A stretch of 64,000 bases of DNA from an uncultured Gemmatimonadales bacterium (GTDB lineage: Bacteria; Gemmatimonadota; Gemmatimonadetes; Longimicrobiales; Gaopeijiaceae), in NCBI GenBank assembly GCA_937919655.1, contig CALFPJ010000057.1, forward strand, positions 62,001-126,000, given 5' to 3'. The translations under genes and the position numbers were made by a program. The notes below the pieces were generated by a model. It ran no database searches and was not told the DNA's origin. It worked only from the letters and a program-made list of their open reading frames with translations. This document shows, piece after piece, positions 1 to 8,631 of the stretch; position 1 is the stretch's first letter; each line of letters begins with the position of its first letter.

Positions 1-117
1 AACTGCAACGGGGTCGACGTCAACGACCAGGACAGAAAAGTCATCTTCTGCGGCGAGGTCACGCACGATCGCGTTTCCTACTCTACCACCGCCTAGTACA
101 ACGATCTTCAGGGTCAT
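1..117 (-). CDS. Rossmann-fold dehydrogenase, N-terminal fragment (saccharopine dehydrogenase-like), runs off the contig
   Basis: Only the first 39 residues are in the window; the rest lies beyond base 1. Reading the minus strand from the ATG at 117 gives an N-terminal beta strand (KIVVLG) followed by a glycine-rich dinucleotide-binding turn, GGGRVGNAI, and a second strand ending in acidic residues (VVDVD), the usual NAD(P)-ribose binding position. This is the start of a Rossmann fold. The GGGRVG form is common in saccharopine dehydrogenase-like proteins and in TrkA-type NAD-binding proteins, and the fragment cannot separate them. The gene is divergent from the sigma-factor operon that starts near 235-378. 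Confidence 0.6.
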   Translation of the reverse strand, partial: MTLKIVVLGGGRVGNAIVRDLAAEDDFSVLVVDVDPVAV

Positions 118-234
118 TCTCCCGAATAAGTCCTATTTCTGAACTCGGAATGAGGCAGTTTGCCCTGCCCTGTGCAAGGGGGTGTTCCTTGGGCGTCTCA
201 TAGTCTATGGGTGAACGGCAACGGGAGGCGTGCG

Positions 235-381
235 ATGTGGGCAAGCGAAAAGGAGGATCTTCCTTCTAGGCCGCGGCGTATGTTCCAAGAGTTTCGTGTG
301 CTACCGGAGAACCATGTGGTGTTGATGGAGTTGGATCAGGTGGCGGCGGAAGGATGCCGCGAGGGAGGGGCACGCCGATGA
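235..381 (+). CDS. possible small ORF translationally coupled to the ECF sigma factor
   Basis: A 48-residue frame starts at ATG 235, behind a plausible ribosome binding site (gggaggcg), and its TGA overlaps the sigma-factor ATG as ATGA. That geometry is typical of translational coupling. The product is charged, with no signal peptide, membrane segment or motif that I recognise. It could be a real small protein, a leader peptide setting sigma-factor translation, or chance. The ribosome binding site and the ATGA junction are the only support. Confidence 0.3.
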   Translation: MWASEKEDLPSRPRRMFQEFRVLPENHVVLMELDQVAAEGCREGGARR

Positions 382-884
382 GCGTCGACTGGACCGAGGT
401 CTACAGAGATACCTATCCGGACTTGGTGCGTTTTCTTCACCGGAAGGTCTGGGATCTGCAGCGAGCCGAGGACCTTGCCCAAGAAGCGTTTGTGCGGGCG
501 CTTCGACACGAGCCGAAGAAGCCGCGCCCTTGGTTATTCCAGGTCGCCGCCAACCTGGCTCGAGACGAGGCGCGCACGGTGATCCGTCGCAAGCGGCACC
601 TCACGCTTCTGAAGAGTGAGGTCGAGGAGTTACAGCGAGCCGCCCCCGATCAGAGCGAGACCTTCAGTGAGAAGGAGCGGATGGCGCGCGTCAAAGAGGC
701 GCTTGCTGGAGTCAGTGAGCGAGACAGAGACGTCCTGCTCCTCTGGGATGCGGGACAGAGCTACACGGAAATCGCCAGGCAGGCGGGCCTCGCAGTTGGG
801 GCGGTTGGTACGACGCTCGCCCGAGCGCGCCGGCGGCTGGCTGAGGCATATTCTGAAGGAGAGAAGCTCGATGTCGCACGCTAA
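378..884 (+). CDS. ECF-type RNA polymerase sigma factor
   Basis: A 168-residue sigma-70 family protein of extracytoplasmic-function size, with only regions 2 and 4. Region 2 lies at roughly residues 8-70 and includes the core-binding motif AEDLAQEAFVRAL. Region 4 at about 115-160 carries a helix-turn-helix (SYTEIARQAGLAVGAVGTTL) for -35 recognition. I chose ATG 378 over an in-frame start at 354 because a strong ribosome binding site (gggagggg) lies 7-8 bases upstream of it. The last 14 bases overlap the next gene, a zinc-finger membrane protein, so the pair is a classic sigma/anti-sigma unit that is probably autoregulated. It ends in TAA, one of few such stops here. Confidence 0.92.
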   Translation: MSVDWTEVYRDTYPDLVRFLHRKVWDLQRAEDLAQEAFVRALRHEPKKPRPWLFQVAANLARDEARTVIRRKRHLTLLKSEVEELQRAAPDQSETFSEKERMARVKEALAGVSERDRDVLLLWDAGQSYTEIARQAGLAVGAVGTTLARARRRLAEAYSEGEKLDVAR

Positions 885-2130
885 TGAAGGGGTCCTGCAC
901 GCGTATCTCGACGGCGCGCTCGATGAGCTGCTCGGCGCCGGAGCCCAGGCCACCCGAGACCACATAGCCGGTTGTAGTGAGTGTGCAGAGGTGCTCCACG
1001 AGGCGCGGGCGGTACGCGCGAACGCGATCGCCATCTTGGGCGGGACGCTTCCTTCGGTCGTCATGCCTCCTCTCGAGGATCTACGGGCTCGGGCGGCCGT
1101 GTCAGGTGCGCCGCTCGCCGCGCCGCGCTCAAGGATGTTCAGGGTTCGTTGGGCGGCCTCCGTTGTGATGGCCCTCGGAGCTGGTTGGATGCTCAGGGGT
1201 GACCGCACCGAGATTCTCGGCGTAATGGACGCGCCGACCGAGTCCGCGGTTTCGTTGCCGGCGTTTGTGGTACCGGCCGTGCCGGCCGACGTGGAGAGTC
1301 GCTCAGCCTCGCTCGTTCGTGAGGCTACCCTTAACGCTGAGGTAGGACTGAGCGTCGTTGCGTCCACGAATCTGAGCGAAGAGGCGATGCTGCAAGCACC
1401 GTCCACCTCCAGCGCGCTAGATCGCTCGGTTGTTGCGGCCGTAGCCGAGCCGATTTCGGAAGAAGAGCCGGTGTTCGAGGACGTCATGACTGATCTTCCG
1501 CCCCGCACGGGACTGCGTGAGATGACTGCTGATGTCCCACTGACCTTCGCCGCGGTTGATGCGGTGGATGCCAAGCCGTTCGGGACGTCTCCTCCTGCGT
1601 CCGAAGTTCTTGGCGGCGCTCTCGAAGTGTCCGGGGAAGTGTCCAGGGAAGTGGCCGGAGCGGAGCGTGAGCTGGTTGCCCTCGCGCCGATGAGTACGCC
1701 GGTCGAGGAGAATCGCTCCGTAGAAGAAGGCGTTAGAGCCCAGCGAGCCATGCCTGTAAGCTCGGCCCGGGAGGCGACGGTGGGGCTGGCTTTGGTCGAC
1801 GAGCCGCAGGGCCAGGGTCGTAACGGGCGCAAGCGCAGCGACGACGGTGGGGCCTTCTTGGTGCCCGGATTGGCGTTGATCTCAATCACCAATCTAGGGG
1901 AGGGGGTCATTCCTCTCGGAGCGCATGTGCTTCAGACGCTCGAAGACGGGCAGGTGCTGGAAATGTTCCACCTTCTTGAAGGCGTCGATCCCAACGGGCT
2001 CGAGCCCTTTCCTGAAGACGGCAAGACAGGCGTCATCACGCCCCGCGAGGATGGCTGGTTGATCATGCGTGCGAACCGTTCCGTCGAGGAACTGAAGGCC
2101 TTGATCGCCAGGTTAGACGGGATCTCGTAG
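871..2130 (+). CDS. zinc-finger anti-sigma factor, single-pass membrane protein
   Basis: A 419-residue protein. The N terminus has the zinc anti-sigma pattern: H31-x3-C35-x2-C38 (HIAGCSEC) following an AYLDG helix, as in proteins that sequester ECF sigma factors. A hydrophobic stretch around residues 92-110 (WAASVVMALGAGWML) should cross the inner membrane. The remaining roughly 300 residues form a long, low-complexity, Val/Glu/Ser-rich extracytoplasmic part ending in a more ordered C-terminal domain (about 345-415) that I do not recognise. The start at 871, inside the sigma gene, has a good site (gaaggaga). An open frame continues upstream to 616 but only shadows the sigma gene. Release of the sigma factor probably follows an envelope signal sensed by the C-terminal part. 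Confidence 0.85.
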   Translation: MSHANEGVLHAYLDGALDELLGAGAQATRDHIAGCSECAEVLHEARAVRANAIAILGGTLPSVVMPPLEDLRARAAVSGAPLAAPRSRMFRVRWAASVVMALGAGWMLRGDRTEILGVMDAPTESAVSLPAFVVPAVPADVESRSASLVREATLNAEVGLSVVASTNLSEEAMLQAPSTSSALDRSVVAAVAEPISEEEPVFEDVMTDLPPRTGLREMTADVPLTFAAVDAVDAKPFGTSPPASEVLGGALEVSGEVSREVAGAERELVALAPMSTPVEENRSVEEGVRAQRAMPVSSAREATVGLALVDEPQGQGRNGRKRSDDGGAFLVPGLALISITNLGEGVIPLGAHVLQTLEDGQVLEMFHLLEGVDPNGLEPFPEDGKTGVITPREDGWLIMRANRSVEELKALIARLDGIS

Positions 2131-2152
2131 CCCTTCGCGGCTGTCGAAGCAC

Positions 2153-2190
2153 GCGGCGGGGCGCCACCACTGGTGCCTCGCCGCTTTCTT
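2153..2190 (+). terminator. rho-independent terminator after the sigma/anti-sigma operon
   Basis: A long GC-rich inverted repeat (gcggcg-gggc-gccacca paired with tggtgcctcgccgc, slightly bulged) is followed directly by tttctt. It sits 23 bases after the anti-sigma stop. A second perfect 7-bp inverted repeat, ctcagac/gtctgag at 2192-2210, lies between it and the next start and could belong to that gene's leader. Confidence 0.6.
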
Positions 2191-2231
2191 GCTCAGACTT
2201 CACGTCTGAGAGTCCCAAAACCTGAGAGTTC

Positions 2232-3767
2232 ATGATCATGATTGACTTGCGGGCGGTGCTGCTCGCCCTTCTGGTTCCGGCGACCTTGGCGGCGCAGCAG
2301 GTTGGGCTGGAAGAAGCCGCCGCCACGATTACGCAGGACGACTACGCGTGGCGGGTTGGGGTGATCGCACATGACTCCATGCAGGGGCGCGACACGCCGA
2401 GCCCGGGGCTGGACAAGACCGCCCTATGGATCGCCTCGGAGTTCCGACGCATGGGTCTGCGCGGCGGCGCGGCGGACGGCGGCTTCATCCAGCGCTACCC
2501 TCTGCGTTCGGTGGTCCTGGACGCCGAAGCCTCCCAGATCATGATCGGCAACGAGAGACTGTCGTTTGGTAACGACGTCTTGCCCTTACGTGGCGGCGTG
2601 TCGAACGGGGCTTCTACCGGCGCCGTTGCCCTCATATCCGGTTCGGAGGACTTCGCAACCGGGATCGCGCGCGGCGGCCTTGATGGCAAGCACGTCATTC
2701 TCATCGTGGCGGCAAATGCCGATGGTGCGAGTCGCCAAATGCTCGGTGCATTGCGTGCTTCTGGCGCCCTATCGGTGACGGTCACGAGCGGTGCCGAAGA
2801 TGACGATTGGGATGCAGCAGCCTCACGGGCGTTTCGCCCGTCGGTGCAAAAGGGATGGACCGAGGAGGGGAACGGCGGCAACGGTGCCGCGGCCTTCTCT
2901 CCGCGTCTTCAGGTGAGGGCGCGCGCGGTGGCCGCGGCGCTCCGCCCTCACGGCGTCAACATGGTTCCTCTTCAGGCCCGCGCTGATGGTGCTGTCGAGA
3001 TCCAGGTCCTGGAAGGCCTGGAAATGACCGTGACGCTTGCGGTGCGGGACGAGATGGTCTCCGCACCGAACGTCATCGGCATCCTTGAGGGAAGTGACCC
3101 CGAGCTCAAGGAAGAGTATGTCGTCTTCTCGGGGCATATGGATCATGTGGGGATCGGCGCTCCAGACGCGAACGGTGACTCGATCTTTAATGGTGCGGAT
3201 GACGACGCCTCCGGTACCACTGCGGTCATCGAAATCGCCGAGGCCATGACCTCATTGCCGACGGCCCCGAAGCGCTCGACCCTCTTCCTCTTGGTGAGCG
3301 GCGAAGAGAAAGGGCTGTGGGGCTCGGAGTATTTTGCGGAGAACCCCTCAGTTCCGGTCGGGCAGTTGGTGGCTGATCTGAACACCGACATGGTGGGTCG
3401 TAATTGGCCGGACACGATCGTTGCGATCGGGAAGGAACACTCCGATCTCGGTGCGACGCTGAATCGAGTGAACGGCGATCATCCGGAGCTGAGGATGACC
3501 GCGATCGACGACTTATGGCCCGAAGAGAACTTCTACGCCCGTTCTGACCACTTCAACTTCGCGCGCAAGGGTGTGCCGATCCTGTTCTTCTTCAACGGAA
3601 CGCACACGGACTACCACGGTCGCGACGACGAAGTCGAGAACCTCGACACGGAGAAGGCCGCGCGCATCTCGCGGCTGGTCTTCTATCTCGGTGTCGATAT
3701 CGCGAATGCTCCCGAGCGTCCGAAGTGGAATCCAGAGAGTTACTCGCGCATCGTCTCTGACCGTTAG
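2232..3767 (+). CDS. secreted M28-family zinc aminopeptidase with a PA-type insert
   Basis: A 511-residue exported peptidase. An N-terminal signal peptide (hydrophobic core LLALLVPATLA, then AQQ) precedes an inserted region at about 110-200 resembling a protease-associated domain. The catalytic M28 domain follows, with the dinuclear zinc set visible: H302-x-D304 (SGHMDHVG), GADDDASG, the catalytic Glu pair in SGEEKGLWGSEYF, NTDMVGR, and a final His in GTHTDYH. Length fits secreted M28 exopeptidases. The start could also be ATG 2238. It probably trims N-terminal residues from peptides in the periplasm, in line with several other peptidases in this window. Confidence 0.9.
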   Translation: MIMIDLRAVLLALLVPATLAAQQVGLEEAAATITQDDYAWRVGVIAHDSMQGRDTPSPGLDKTALWIASEFRRMGLRGGAADGGFIQRYPLRSVVLDAEASQIMIGNERLSFGNDVLPLRGGVSNGASTGAVALISGSEDFATGIARGGLDGKHVILIVAANADGASRQMLGALRASGALSVTVTSGAEDDDWDAAASRAFRPSVQKGWTEEGNGGNGAAAFSPRLQVRARAVAAALRPHGVNMVPLQARADGAVEIQVLEGLEMTVTLAVRDEMVSAPNVIGILEGSDPELKEEYVVFSGHMDHVGIGAPDANGDSIFNGADDDASGTTAVIEIAEAMTSLPTAPKRSTLFLLVSGEEKGLWGSEYFAENPSVPVGQLVADLNTDMVGRNWPDTIVAIGKEHSDLGATLNRVNGDHPELRMTAIDDLWPEENFYARSDHFNFARKGVPILFFFNGTHTDYHGRDDEVENLDTEKAARISRLVFYLGVDIANAPERPKWNPESYSRIVSDR

Positions 3768-3785
3768 CGCGAGCGGAGCTGGCTC

Positions 3786-4856
3786 ATGGCATTCGGTGAC
3801 GAGAGCTTTCTCGACCTGATCGCGGCATGGGATGGGGCGGGTGTAGTGGTCCACTTTGACCAACCCACGGGAAGTTGGATTTTCATCGCGATCCACGACG
3901 CCACCCTGGGTCCGGCCACCGGCGGGACCCGCATGAAGGTCTACTCGCGGCCTGAGGAAGGGCTCCGCGATGCACTTCGACTGGCCAGCGGGATGACAGC
4001 CAAGTGGGCCTCCGTTGATCTGCCGTTCGGCGGCGGCAAGGCCGTATTGGCGACCCCGGGTCCGCTAGAAGGTCGGGAGCGTCAAGGGCTACTCCGACGC
4101 TACGGAGCGCTACTCAACACGTTGGACGGGGCCTTTGGAACCGGCGAGGACTTCGGCACGACGCCCGATGACATGCTCGAGATCGCTTCAGTGTCCGGTC
4201 ACGTCGTCCAGGTGCATGGCAGCGCCGGTGGACCCAGCGACCCGGGGCCGTTCACGGCCTTGGGCGTGTTTGCCGGAATGCGGGCGGCGCTGGAGCAAGT
4301 CCATGGGCAGTCGTCGTTGGATGGACGGACAGTGCTCATCCAAGGTGTCGGTGACGTCGGCGCCCCACTCGCTCGGCTTGTTTCCAACGCGGGCGGTAGC
4401 GTGCTGCTGTGCGATATCGATTCCGACCTGGCGTTTGCCCTCTCCGTTGAGTTCGGCGGGAGCGTGGTGAAGCCGGAAAACGTCTACCGGACCCCGTGTG
4501 ACGTGTTCGCGCCGTGTGCCCTTGGCGCGATCCTGAACGGATCGACGATCCCCCTGCTCCAGTGTCGCGTGGTGGCGGGTTCTGCCAACAACCAGTTGGA
4601 GACAGATCAGGACGCGGAACGACTTCACGAGCGAGGCATCCTCTATGCGCCCGACTACGTGATCAATTCGGGCGGCGCGTTGGCGTTCGGCCTGATTCAG
4701 CTCGGCGCTCACGATGTTGAGGTGCTGGAGACGCGCGTCAAAGGCATCGGGGGAATGCTCGCTGAGATCTTCGCGGATGCCTTGGTCCACGATGTGTCGC
4801 CGGTACATTCCGCCCGGCGGCGGGTCGAGCGGGTTCTCGCCAAGGGCCGAGGCTAG
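3786..4856 (+). CDS. leucine dehydrogenase (Glu/Leu/Phe/Val dehydrogenase family)
   Basis: A 356-residue NAD-dependent amino-acid dehydrogenase that deaminates branched-chain amino acids oxidatively to 2-oxo acids and ammonia. Landmarks are GPATGGTRMK near residue 45, the catalytic lysine loop DLPFGGGKAV near 80, GTGEDFGTTPDD near 120, and the Rossmann motif GVGDVGAPLA near 190. GSANNQL and the NSGGA segment near the C terminus bind cofactor and substrate. Length and motifs fit leucine dehydrogenase better than the longer glutamate dehydrogenases. It starts 18 bases after the M28 peptidase stop, so the two may be co-transcribed: peptide hydrolysis followed by amino-acid deamination. Confidence 0.9.
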   Translation: MAFGDESFLDLIAAWDGAGVVVHFDQPTGSWIFIAIHDATLGPATGGTRMKVYSRPEEGLRDALRLASGMTAKWASVDLPFGGGKAVLATPGPLEGRERQGLLRRYGALLNTLDGAFGTGEDFGTTPDDMLEIASVSGHVVQVHGSAGGPSDPGPFTALGVFAGMRAALEQVHGQSSLDGRTVLIQGVGDVGAPLARLVSNAGGSVLLCDIDSDLAFALSVEFGGSVVKPENVYRTPCDVFAPCALGAILNGSTIPLLQCRVVAGSANNQLETDQDAERLHERGILYAPDYVINSGGALAFGLIQLGAHDVEVLETRVKGIGGMLAEIFADALVHDVSPVHSARRRVERVLAKGRG

Positions 4857-4901
4857 GCTCCTGTGCGTCCCCTTTCGGGGACACTATTCCCTATATGAGA
4901 A

Positions 4902-4940
4902 AAGCCCCGGGGTGCATCGCACCTCGGGGCTCTCTTTTTT
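4902..4940. terminator. strong intrinsic terminator between convergent genes
   Basis: A 13-bp stem (agccccggggtgc / gcacctcggggct) with an ATC loop is followed by ctctttttt. The opposite arm is preceded by aaa, so it can also stop transcription of the minus-strand STAS gene. A smaller perfect hairpin (gtcccc-tttc-ggggac, 4867-4882) lies just upstream. Confidence 0.9.
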
Positions 4941-4955
4941 CGCCCAGTCACCGCG

Positions 4956-5255
4956 TCAGTGAATCTCGGGGGTGCCGGGGTAATGGCGGAACAGGTGGTC
5001 TAGTCCTAATCCCCCTAAGACGCGTGCCGTGTGCGGGTCGATCGCGCGTATCCAAACAAGCTCATCAGGCGGGGTTTGTAGCCGAGCGGTGAGGATTAGA
5101 GCCAAGTCGGCGACATTGGGGCGGCGAAGCCCGCTGAAGTCGAACACGACATGGTTCACAGAAGGCGATACCTCTTCGCCGACTTCGACCTTCGTGATCG
5201 CGGCCCGGACACGCTGGTCAAAGCTGTTTCCGTTCGTTTCGTCGTTGGCGCTCAT
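4956..5255 (-). CDS. STAS-like domain protein
   Basis: A 99-residue single-domain protein with the layout of anti-sigma-factor antagonist (STAS) domains: a central strand NHVVFDFSGLRRPNVADLAL, where canonical proteins have VDLSGVxFIDSSGLA, and a C-terminal helix ending GLDHLFRHYP, typical of STAS. The DSSG serine that partner kinases phosphorylate is replaced (PNVAD), so control by phosphorylation is unlikely. ATG 5255 has a good upstream site (gaaggaggc-type). It is divergent from the gene at 5464. The assignment rests on pattern similarity only. Confidence 0.55.
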   Translation of the reverse strand: MSANDETNGNSFDQRVRAAITKVEVGEEVSPSVNHVVFDFSGLRRPNVADLALILTARLQTPPDELVWIRAIDPHTARVLGGLGLDHLFRHYPGTPEIH

Positions 5256-5463
5256 CGCTGCCTCCCTTCGTCAGAGTCCCTTTGTCGTCCTCGGCTGCAT
5301 AGTCTCATTAATCAAGAGTCGTGCCACGCGAACGACGTTACATCCTGCCATCGTGACAGAAGCTCGTGACCGGTTCGGGGCGATACGATGGCGAAACGTG
5401 CCGCTCTGGCCCGAATCGTGTATTAGGGGAAGATTAGTGGGTCCGGTTATTGAGGGAGGGCGT

Positions 5464-6006
5464 GTGGAATTGATTCGAAGGTCGGGGCTGTTTGTGCTGA
5501 CGGCGTGCGCGTTGATGGCTGGTGATGTCACTGCGCAAGCTGGGAGTGAGCATGAGGACGCCTACTTCAGAGCGGTCGCCGAGTTCTTTCGTTTGCCGGC
5601 CCCAGAAATCGCGATACTTCGGGATTGGGGTATTCCGGCCGATGAGGTTCCGGTCGTCCTTTTCGTGGCGAACCGCGCTGGTGTTTCCCCGGAGGCGCTG
5701 GTCGCGCTGAGGGAGTCGGGGCAGCGCTGGGAATCCCTCGTCGTGCGGTATCGGGTCAGCGCCGAGGTCCTCCACCTCCCGGTCCCGGACGGGGACTCTG
5801 CCGGTCGCCTTCAGGCACTCTATGAGCGGTATAGGAGCACGCCGCTGTCACAGTGGAGTGCTCTGGCGCTCAGCGACGGGGAGGTGATCGCCCTGGTCAA
5901 CGTGCGACTTCTGTCCCAAGCTCTCGGCGTCACTCCCTCAGAGATCCTTCAGAAGGCCGGTTCGTCGACCTCGTTTGTCGTGCTATTCGGCCAACTCATC
6001 CGGTAG
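5464..6006 (+). CDS. secreted protein of unknown function
   Basis: A 180-residue protein. I start it at GTG 5464 because a strong site (gagggaggg) lies 3-11 bases upstream and the following residues form a signal peptide (LIRRSGLFVLTACALMAG, then TAQAGSEHED). The open frame extends far upstream without coding character. The mature part is mostly helical, with repeated hydrophobic/acidic periodicity and a region (PADEVPVVLFVANRAGVSPEALVALR, shown here only as a landmark near residues 55-80) suggesting short helical repeats. I do not recognise the family. It immediately precedes the nitroreductase gene with no gap. Confidence 0.6.
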   Translation: MELIRRSGLFVLTACALMAGDVTAQAGSEHEDAYFRAVAEFFRLPAPEIAILRDWGIPADEVPVVLFVANRAGVSPEALVALRESGQRWESLVVRYRVSAEVLHLPVPDGDSAGRLQALYERYRSTPLSQWSALALSDGEVIALVNVRLLSQALGVTPSEILQKAGSSTSFVVLFGQLIR

Positions 6007-6015
6007 GTGTCCCGC

Positions 6016-6687
6016 ATGGTCCGCGCCCGTTTCGCACCTCTCTCCACATACCGCGAGCTCTCTCCCGAGGAGATGCTGCAAGCGGCGGACGATTTCCTCT
6101 CGGTCATGAGGCGCCGTCGTACCGTTCGTGATTTTTCCGACCGGCCCGTGCCGAAGGACGTTTTGGAAAGGTGCCTTCTGGCGGCGGGTACCGCCCCCAA
6201 CGGCGCGAATCGTCAGCCGTGGCGTTTCGTCGTCGTGGGCGATCCGGAGATCAAGGCGCAGATCCGGGCGGGGGCGGAGGAGGAGGAGGCGGAGTTCTAT
6301 AGCGGCAAAGCGCCGCCAGAGTGGATCGAGGCCCTTGAACATCTGGGCACCGACGAGCACAAGCCGTTCCTTGAGCGAGCGCCTTGGCTCATCGTGATCT
6401 TTGCCGAGAGCTACGAAGTGATGCCTGATGGGGGAAAGGCGAAGAACTACTACGTGTCGGAGTCGGTTGGCATCGCCACAGGTATGCTGATCACCGCCCT
6501 GCATCACGCGGGATTAGTCACGCTCACGCATACGCCGTCGCCCATGAAGTTCCTGAATACCGTGCTGCATCGGCCCGAGAATGAACGACCCTTCCTCATC
6601 CTCGTATGTGGTTATCCAGAGGAGGGTGCGACGGTCCCGGATATTTCGAAGAAGTCGATCGACGAGATCGCGGTTTTCGTCGAGTAG
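6016..6687 (+). CDS. nitroreductase-family flavoprotein (iodotyrosine deiodinase-like subgroup)
   Basis: A 223-residue FMN-dependent oxidoreductase. [15 protein letters not shown] near residue 32 is the FMN-phosphate-binding start of nitroreductases, [19 protein letters not shown] is the second FMN contact, and the C-terminal [11 protein letters not shown] and [10 protein letters not shown] segments match the deiodinase-like branch. In bacteria such proteins usually reduce nitro, halogenated or quinone-like substrates; the substrate here is unknown. GTG 6007 is an alternative start directly after the preceding stop. I prefer ATG 6016, which has taggtg about 7 bases upstream. Likely in an operon with the flanking genes. 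Confidence 0.85.
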   Translation: MVRARFAPLSTYRELSPEEMLQAADDFLSVMRRRRTVRDFSDRPVPKDVLERCLLAAGTAPNGANRQPWRFVVVGDPEIKAQIRAGAEEEEAEFYSGKAPPEWIEALEHLGTDEHKPFLERAPWLIVIFAESYEVMPDGGKAKNYYVSESVGIATGMLITALHHAGLVTLTHTPSPMKFLNTVLHRPENERPFLILVCGYPEEGATVPDISKKSIDEIAVFVE

Positions 6688-6695
6688 CCACTGAC

Positions 6696-8615
6696 ATGGC
6701 CCGAGACATCTCTGGAGCGAGCAGTAGCGGGGAGGCCACGCGGAGGTTTACGCGGGCCTTGCTGCGGGACTTGCAGGCCCTTGAGCGGATGGTTGAGCGA
6801 AACATGTTTGAGGCAGGCGTCCGACGGATGGGCATCGAACAGGAGATGTTCTTCGTCAACCGGGGCTGGCATCCTGCACCGGTCGCCCTTGAAGTCCTCG
6901 CTCAACTGGATGGGCCGTTCACGACTGAACTGGCGCTCTTTAACTTCGAGGCCAACGTAGAACCCTTGGTGCTCGAAGGACCGTGTTTCACCGCGCTTGA
7001 GCGCCGAATTGACGAACTACTCGCTGAGGTGCGGCGCGCGGCGCTCACCGTGGGCGCGGAGGTGATACTCACCGGCATTCTCCCGACCCTGACGAAGTCG
7101 GATATGTCCTTGGACAACATCACCCCGCGGGCCCGGTACTATGCGCTCAACCACGCCCTCTCCCACAGCGATGGTGGGGAGCCGAGGCGGCTCCGAATCG
7201 AGGGCGCGGACGAACTGTTCATCCAGCATGACTCGGTGATGCTGGAGGCTTGTAACACGAGCTGTCAGGTGCACCTTCAGGTCGAGCCGAGCGAGTTCGC
7301 CAAGATGTACAACGCGGCCCAATTGGTCGCTGGCCCGGTGCTGGCGGCGGCGGTGAACTCTCCCGTCCTGTTCGGCAAACAACTCTGGAGTGAGACACGG
7401 ATCGCCCTCTTCCAACAGGCCGTCGATACCCGCAAGGGTATGGTGCACCTTCGTGACCTATCTCCCCGTGTCCGGTTCGGTGACCGTTGGGTGGAGGAGT
7501 CCGTCACAGAGCTGTTCGAAGAGGACATTGCCCATTTTCGAGTACTCCTAACGCGGGACGTGGAGGAAGATCCGATTCAGGTCCTACGAGACGGTGGGAT
7601 CCCTCAACTGCACGCGCTTCAGATGAACAATAGTACGGTCTACCGATGGAACAGGCCTTGTTACGGCGCCGGGAACGGAAAGCCGCATCTCCGCATTGAA
7701 TGCCGGTTCATTCCGGCGGGCCCCTCTGTGGCCGATGAGGTCGCCAACGCGGCTTTCTGGATCGGGCTGGTTCTCGGTGTGGCGGGCAGGTACGGGAACG
7801 TGGCGCGGAGCATTGACTTCGAGGAGGTGAAGACGAACTTCTTGGCCGCCGCCCACAGTGGTCTCAAGGCCGGATTCCGGTGGATCGACGGCGAGACCTA
7901 CAGTGCGAAAGATTTGATTTTGAGAGAGCTGCTCCCGCTGGCGCGGGAAGGGCTGGCTGGGACGGCTGTGGATCCCTCGGACATCGACGAATATCTCTCG
8001 ATCATCCAAGGTCGGACTGAGACTGAGAATACCGGATCGCGTTGGATTCTGCGGTCGCTGTCCGGCATGAAGGATCGAGGTTCTCGAGCAGAGCGGCTTG
8101 CTGCGGTCACGGCAGCCACGGTAGCGCGGCAAAAGACGCGAATTCCTGGACACCTTTGGGAGCCGGCCAGCATTCGCGATGCGGGCGGCTGGAGGCTGAA
8201 TTACGTGCGTGTCGAGCAATTTATGACCACGTCGCTGTTCACCGTTCACGAGGACGAACTGGTGAGCATGGTGGCGTTTCTGATGGATCGAAAACAGATC
8301 CGACATGTTCTCGTTGAGGACGACCTCCACAACCTCGTGGGTATGGTCTCGTACCGTTCCGTCTTGCGGCTGATGGCCGATAGCTTCGACAGTTCAGCCG
8401 ATGCGGCCCCTCCGGTTAGTCTCATCATGGAGAGGGACCCGGTGAAAGTGGGTCCCGAGACCGCGACACTCGAAGCCATCGACCTGATGAGGCACCACAA
8501 GGTCTCCTGCTTGCCAGTGGTTTCGGACGGCAAATTGGTCGGTATTGTAAGTGAACGAGATTTTCTCGTCGTGGCGTACGAACTTTTGCAAGAGAAACTG
8601 GCGAGAGATGCCTGA
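6696..8615 (+). CDS. GCS2-like glutamate-cysteine ligase domain fused to a CBS-domain pair
   Basis: A 639-residue two-part protein. Residues about 30-480 resemble the GCS2/YbdK-type carboxylate-amine ligase fold: GIEQEMFFVNRGW near 48 for the metal-binding Glu pair, NFEANVEP, SCQVHLQV near 220, and LRIECRFIPAGPS near 360. Residues about 508-639 are two CBS motifs (EQFMTTSLFTVHEDELV; LVGIVSERDFL), which normally bind adenosyl nucleotides and regulate enzymes. The ligase may therefore make a gamma-glutamyl thiol or amide under adenylate control; that is inference. ATG 6696 follows the nitroreductase stop by 8 bases. An upstream in-frame start at 6606 would overlap the nitroreductase gene and is less likely. 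Confidence 0.78.
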   Translation: MARDISGASSSGEATRRFTRALLRDLQALERMVERNMFEAGVRRMGIEQEMFFVNRGWHPAPVALEVLAQLDGPFTTELALFNFEANVEPLVLEGPCFTALERRIDELLAEVRRAALTVGAEVILTGILPTLTKSDMSLDNITPRARYYALNHALSHSDGGEPRRLRIEGADELFIQHDSVMLEACNTSCQVHLQVEPSEFAKMYNAAQLVAGPVLAAAVNSPVLFGKQLWSETRIALFQQAVDTRKGMVHLRDLSPRVRFGDRWVEESVTELFEEDIAHFRVLLTRDVEEDPIQVLRDGGIPQLHALQMNNSTVYRWNRPCYGAGNGKPHLRIECRFIPAGPSVADEVANAAFWIGLVLGVAGRYGNVARSIDFEEVKTNFLAAAHSGLKAGFRWIDGETYSAKDLILRELLPLAREGLAGTAVDPSDIDEYLSIIQGRTETENTGSRWILRSLSGMKDRGSRAERLAAVTAATVARQKTRIPGHLWEPASIRDAGGWRLNYVRVEQFMTTSLFTVHEDELVSMVAFLMDRKQIRHVLVEDDLHNLVGMVSYRSVLRLMADSFDSSADAAPPVSLIMERDPVKVGPETATLEAIDLMRHHKVSCLPVVSDGKLVGIVSERDFLVVAYELLQEKLARDA

Positions 8616-8631
8616 AGCCGATGTCGGAGTG

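Noticed and set aside
630-1910. Minus-strand open frame of about 426 codons opposite the anti-sigma gene
   Set aside because: It is Ser/Thr/Arg/Ala-rich with no domain and overlaps a gene with clear zinc-finger and membrane features; high GC makes such antisense frames common.
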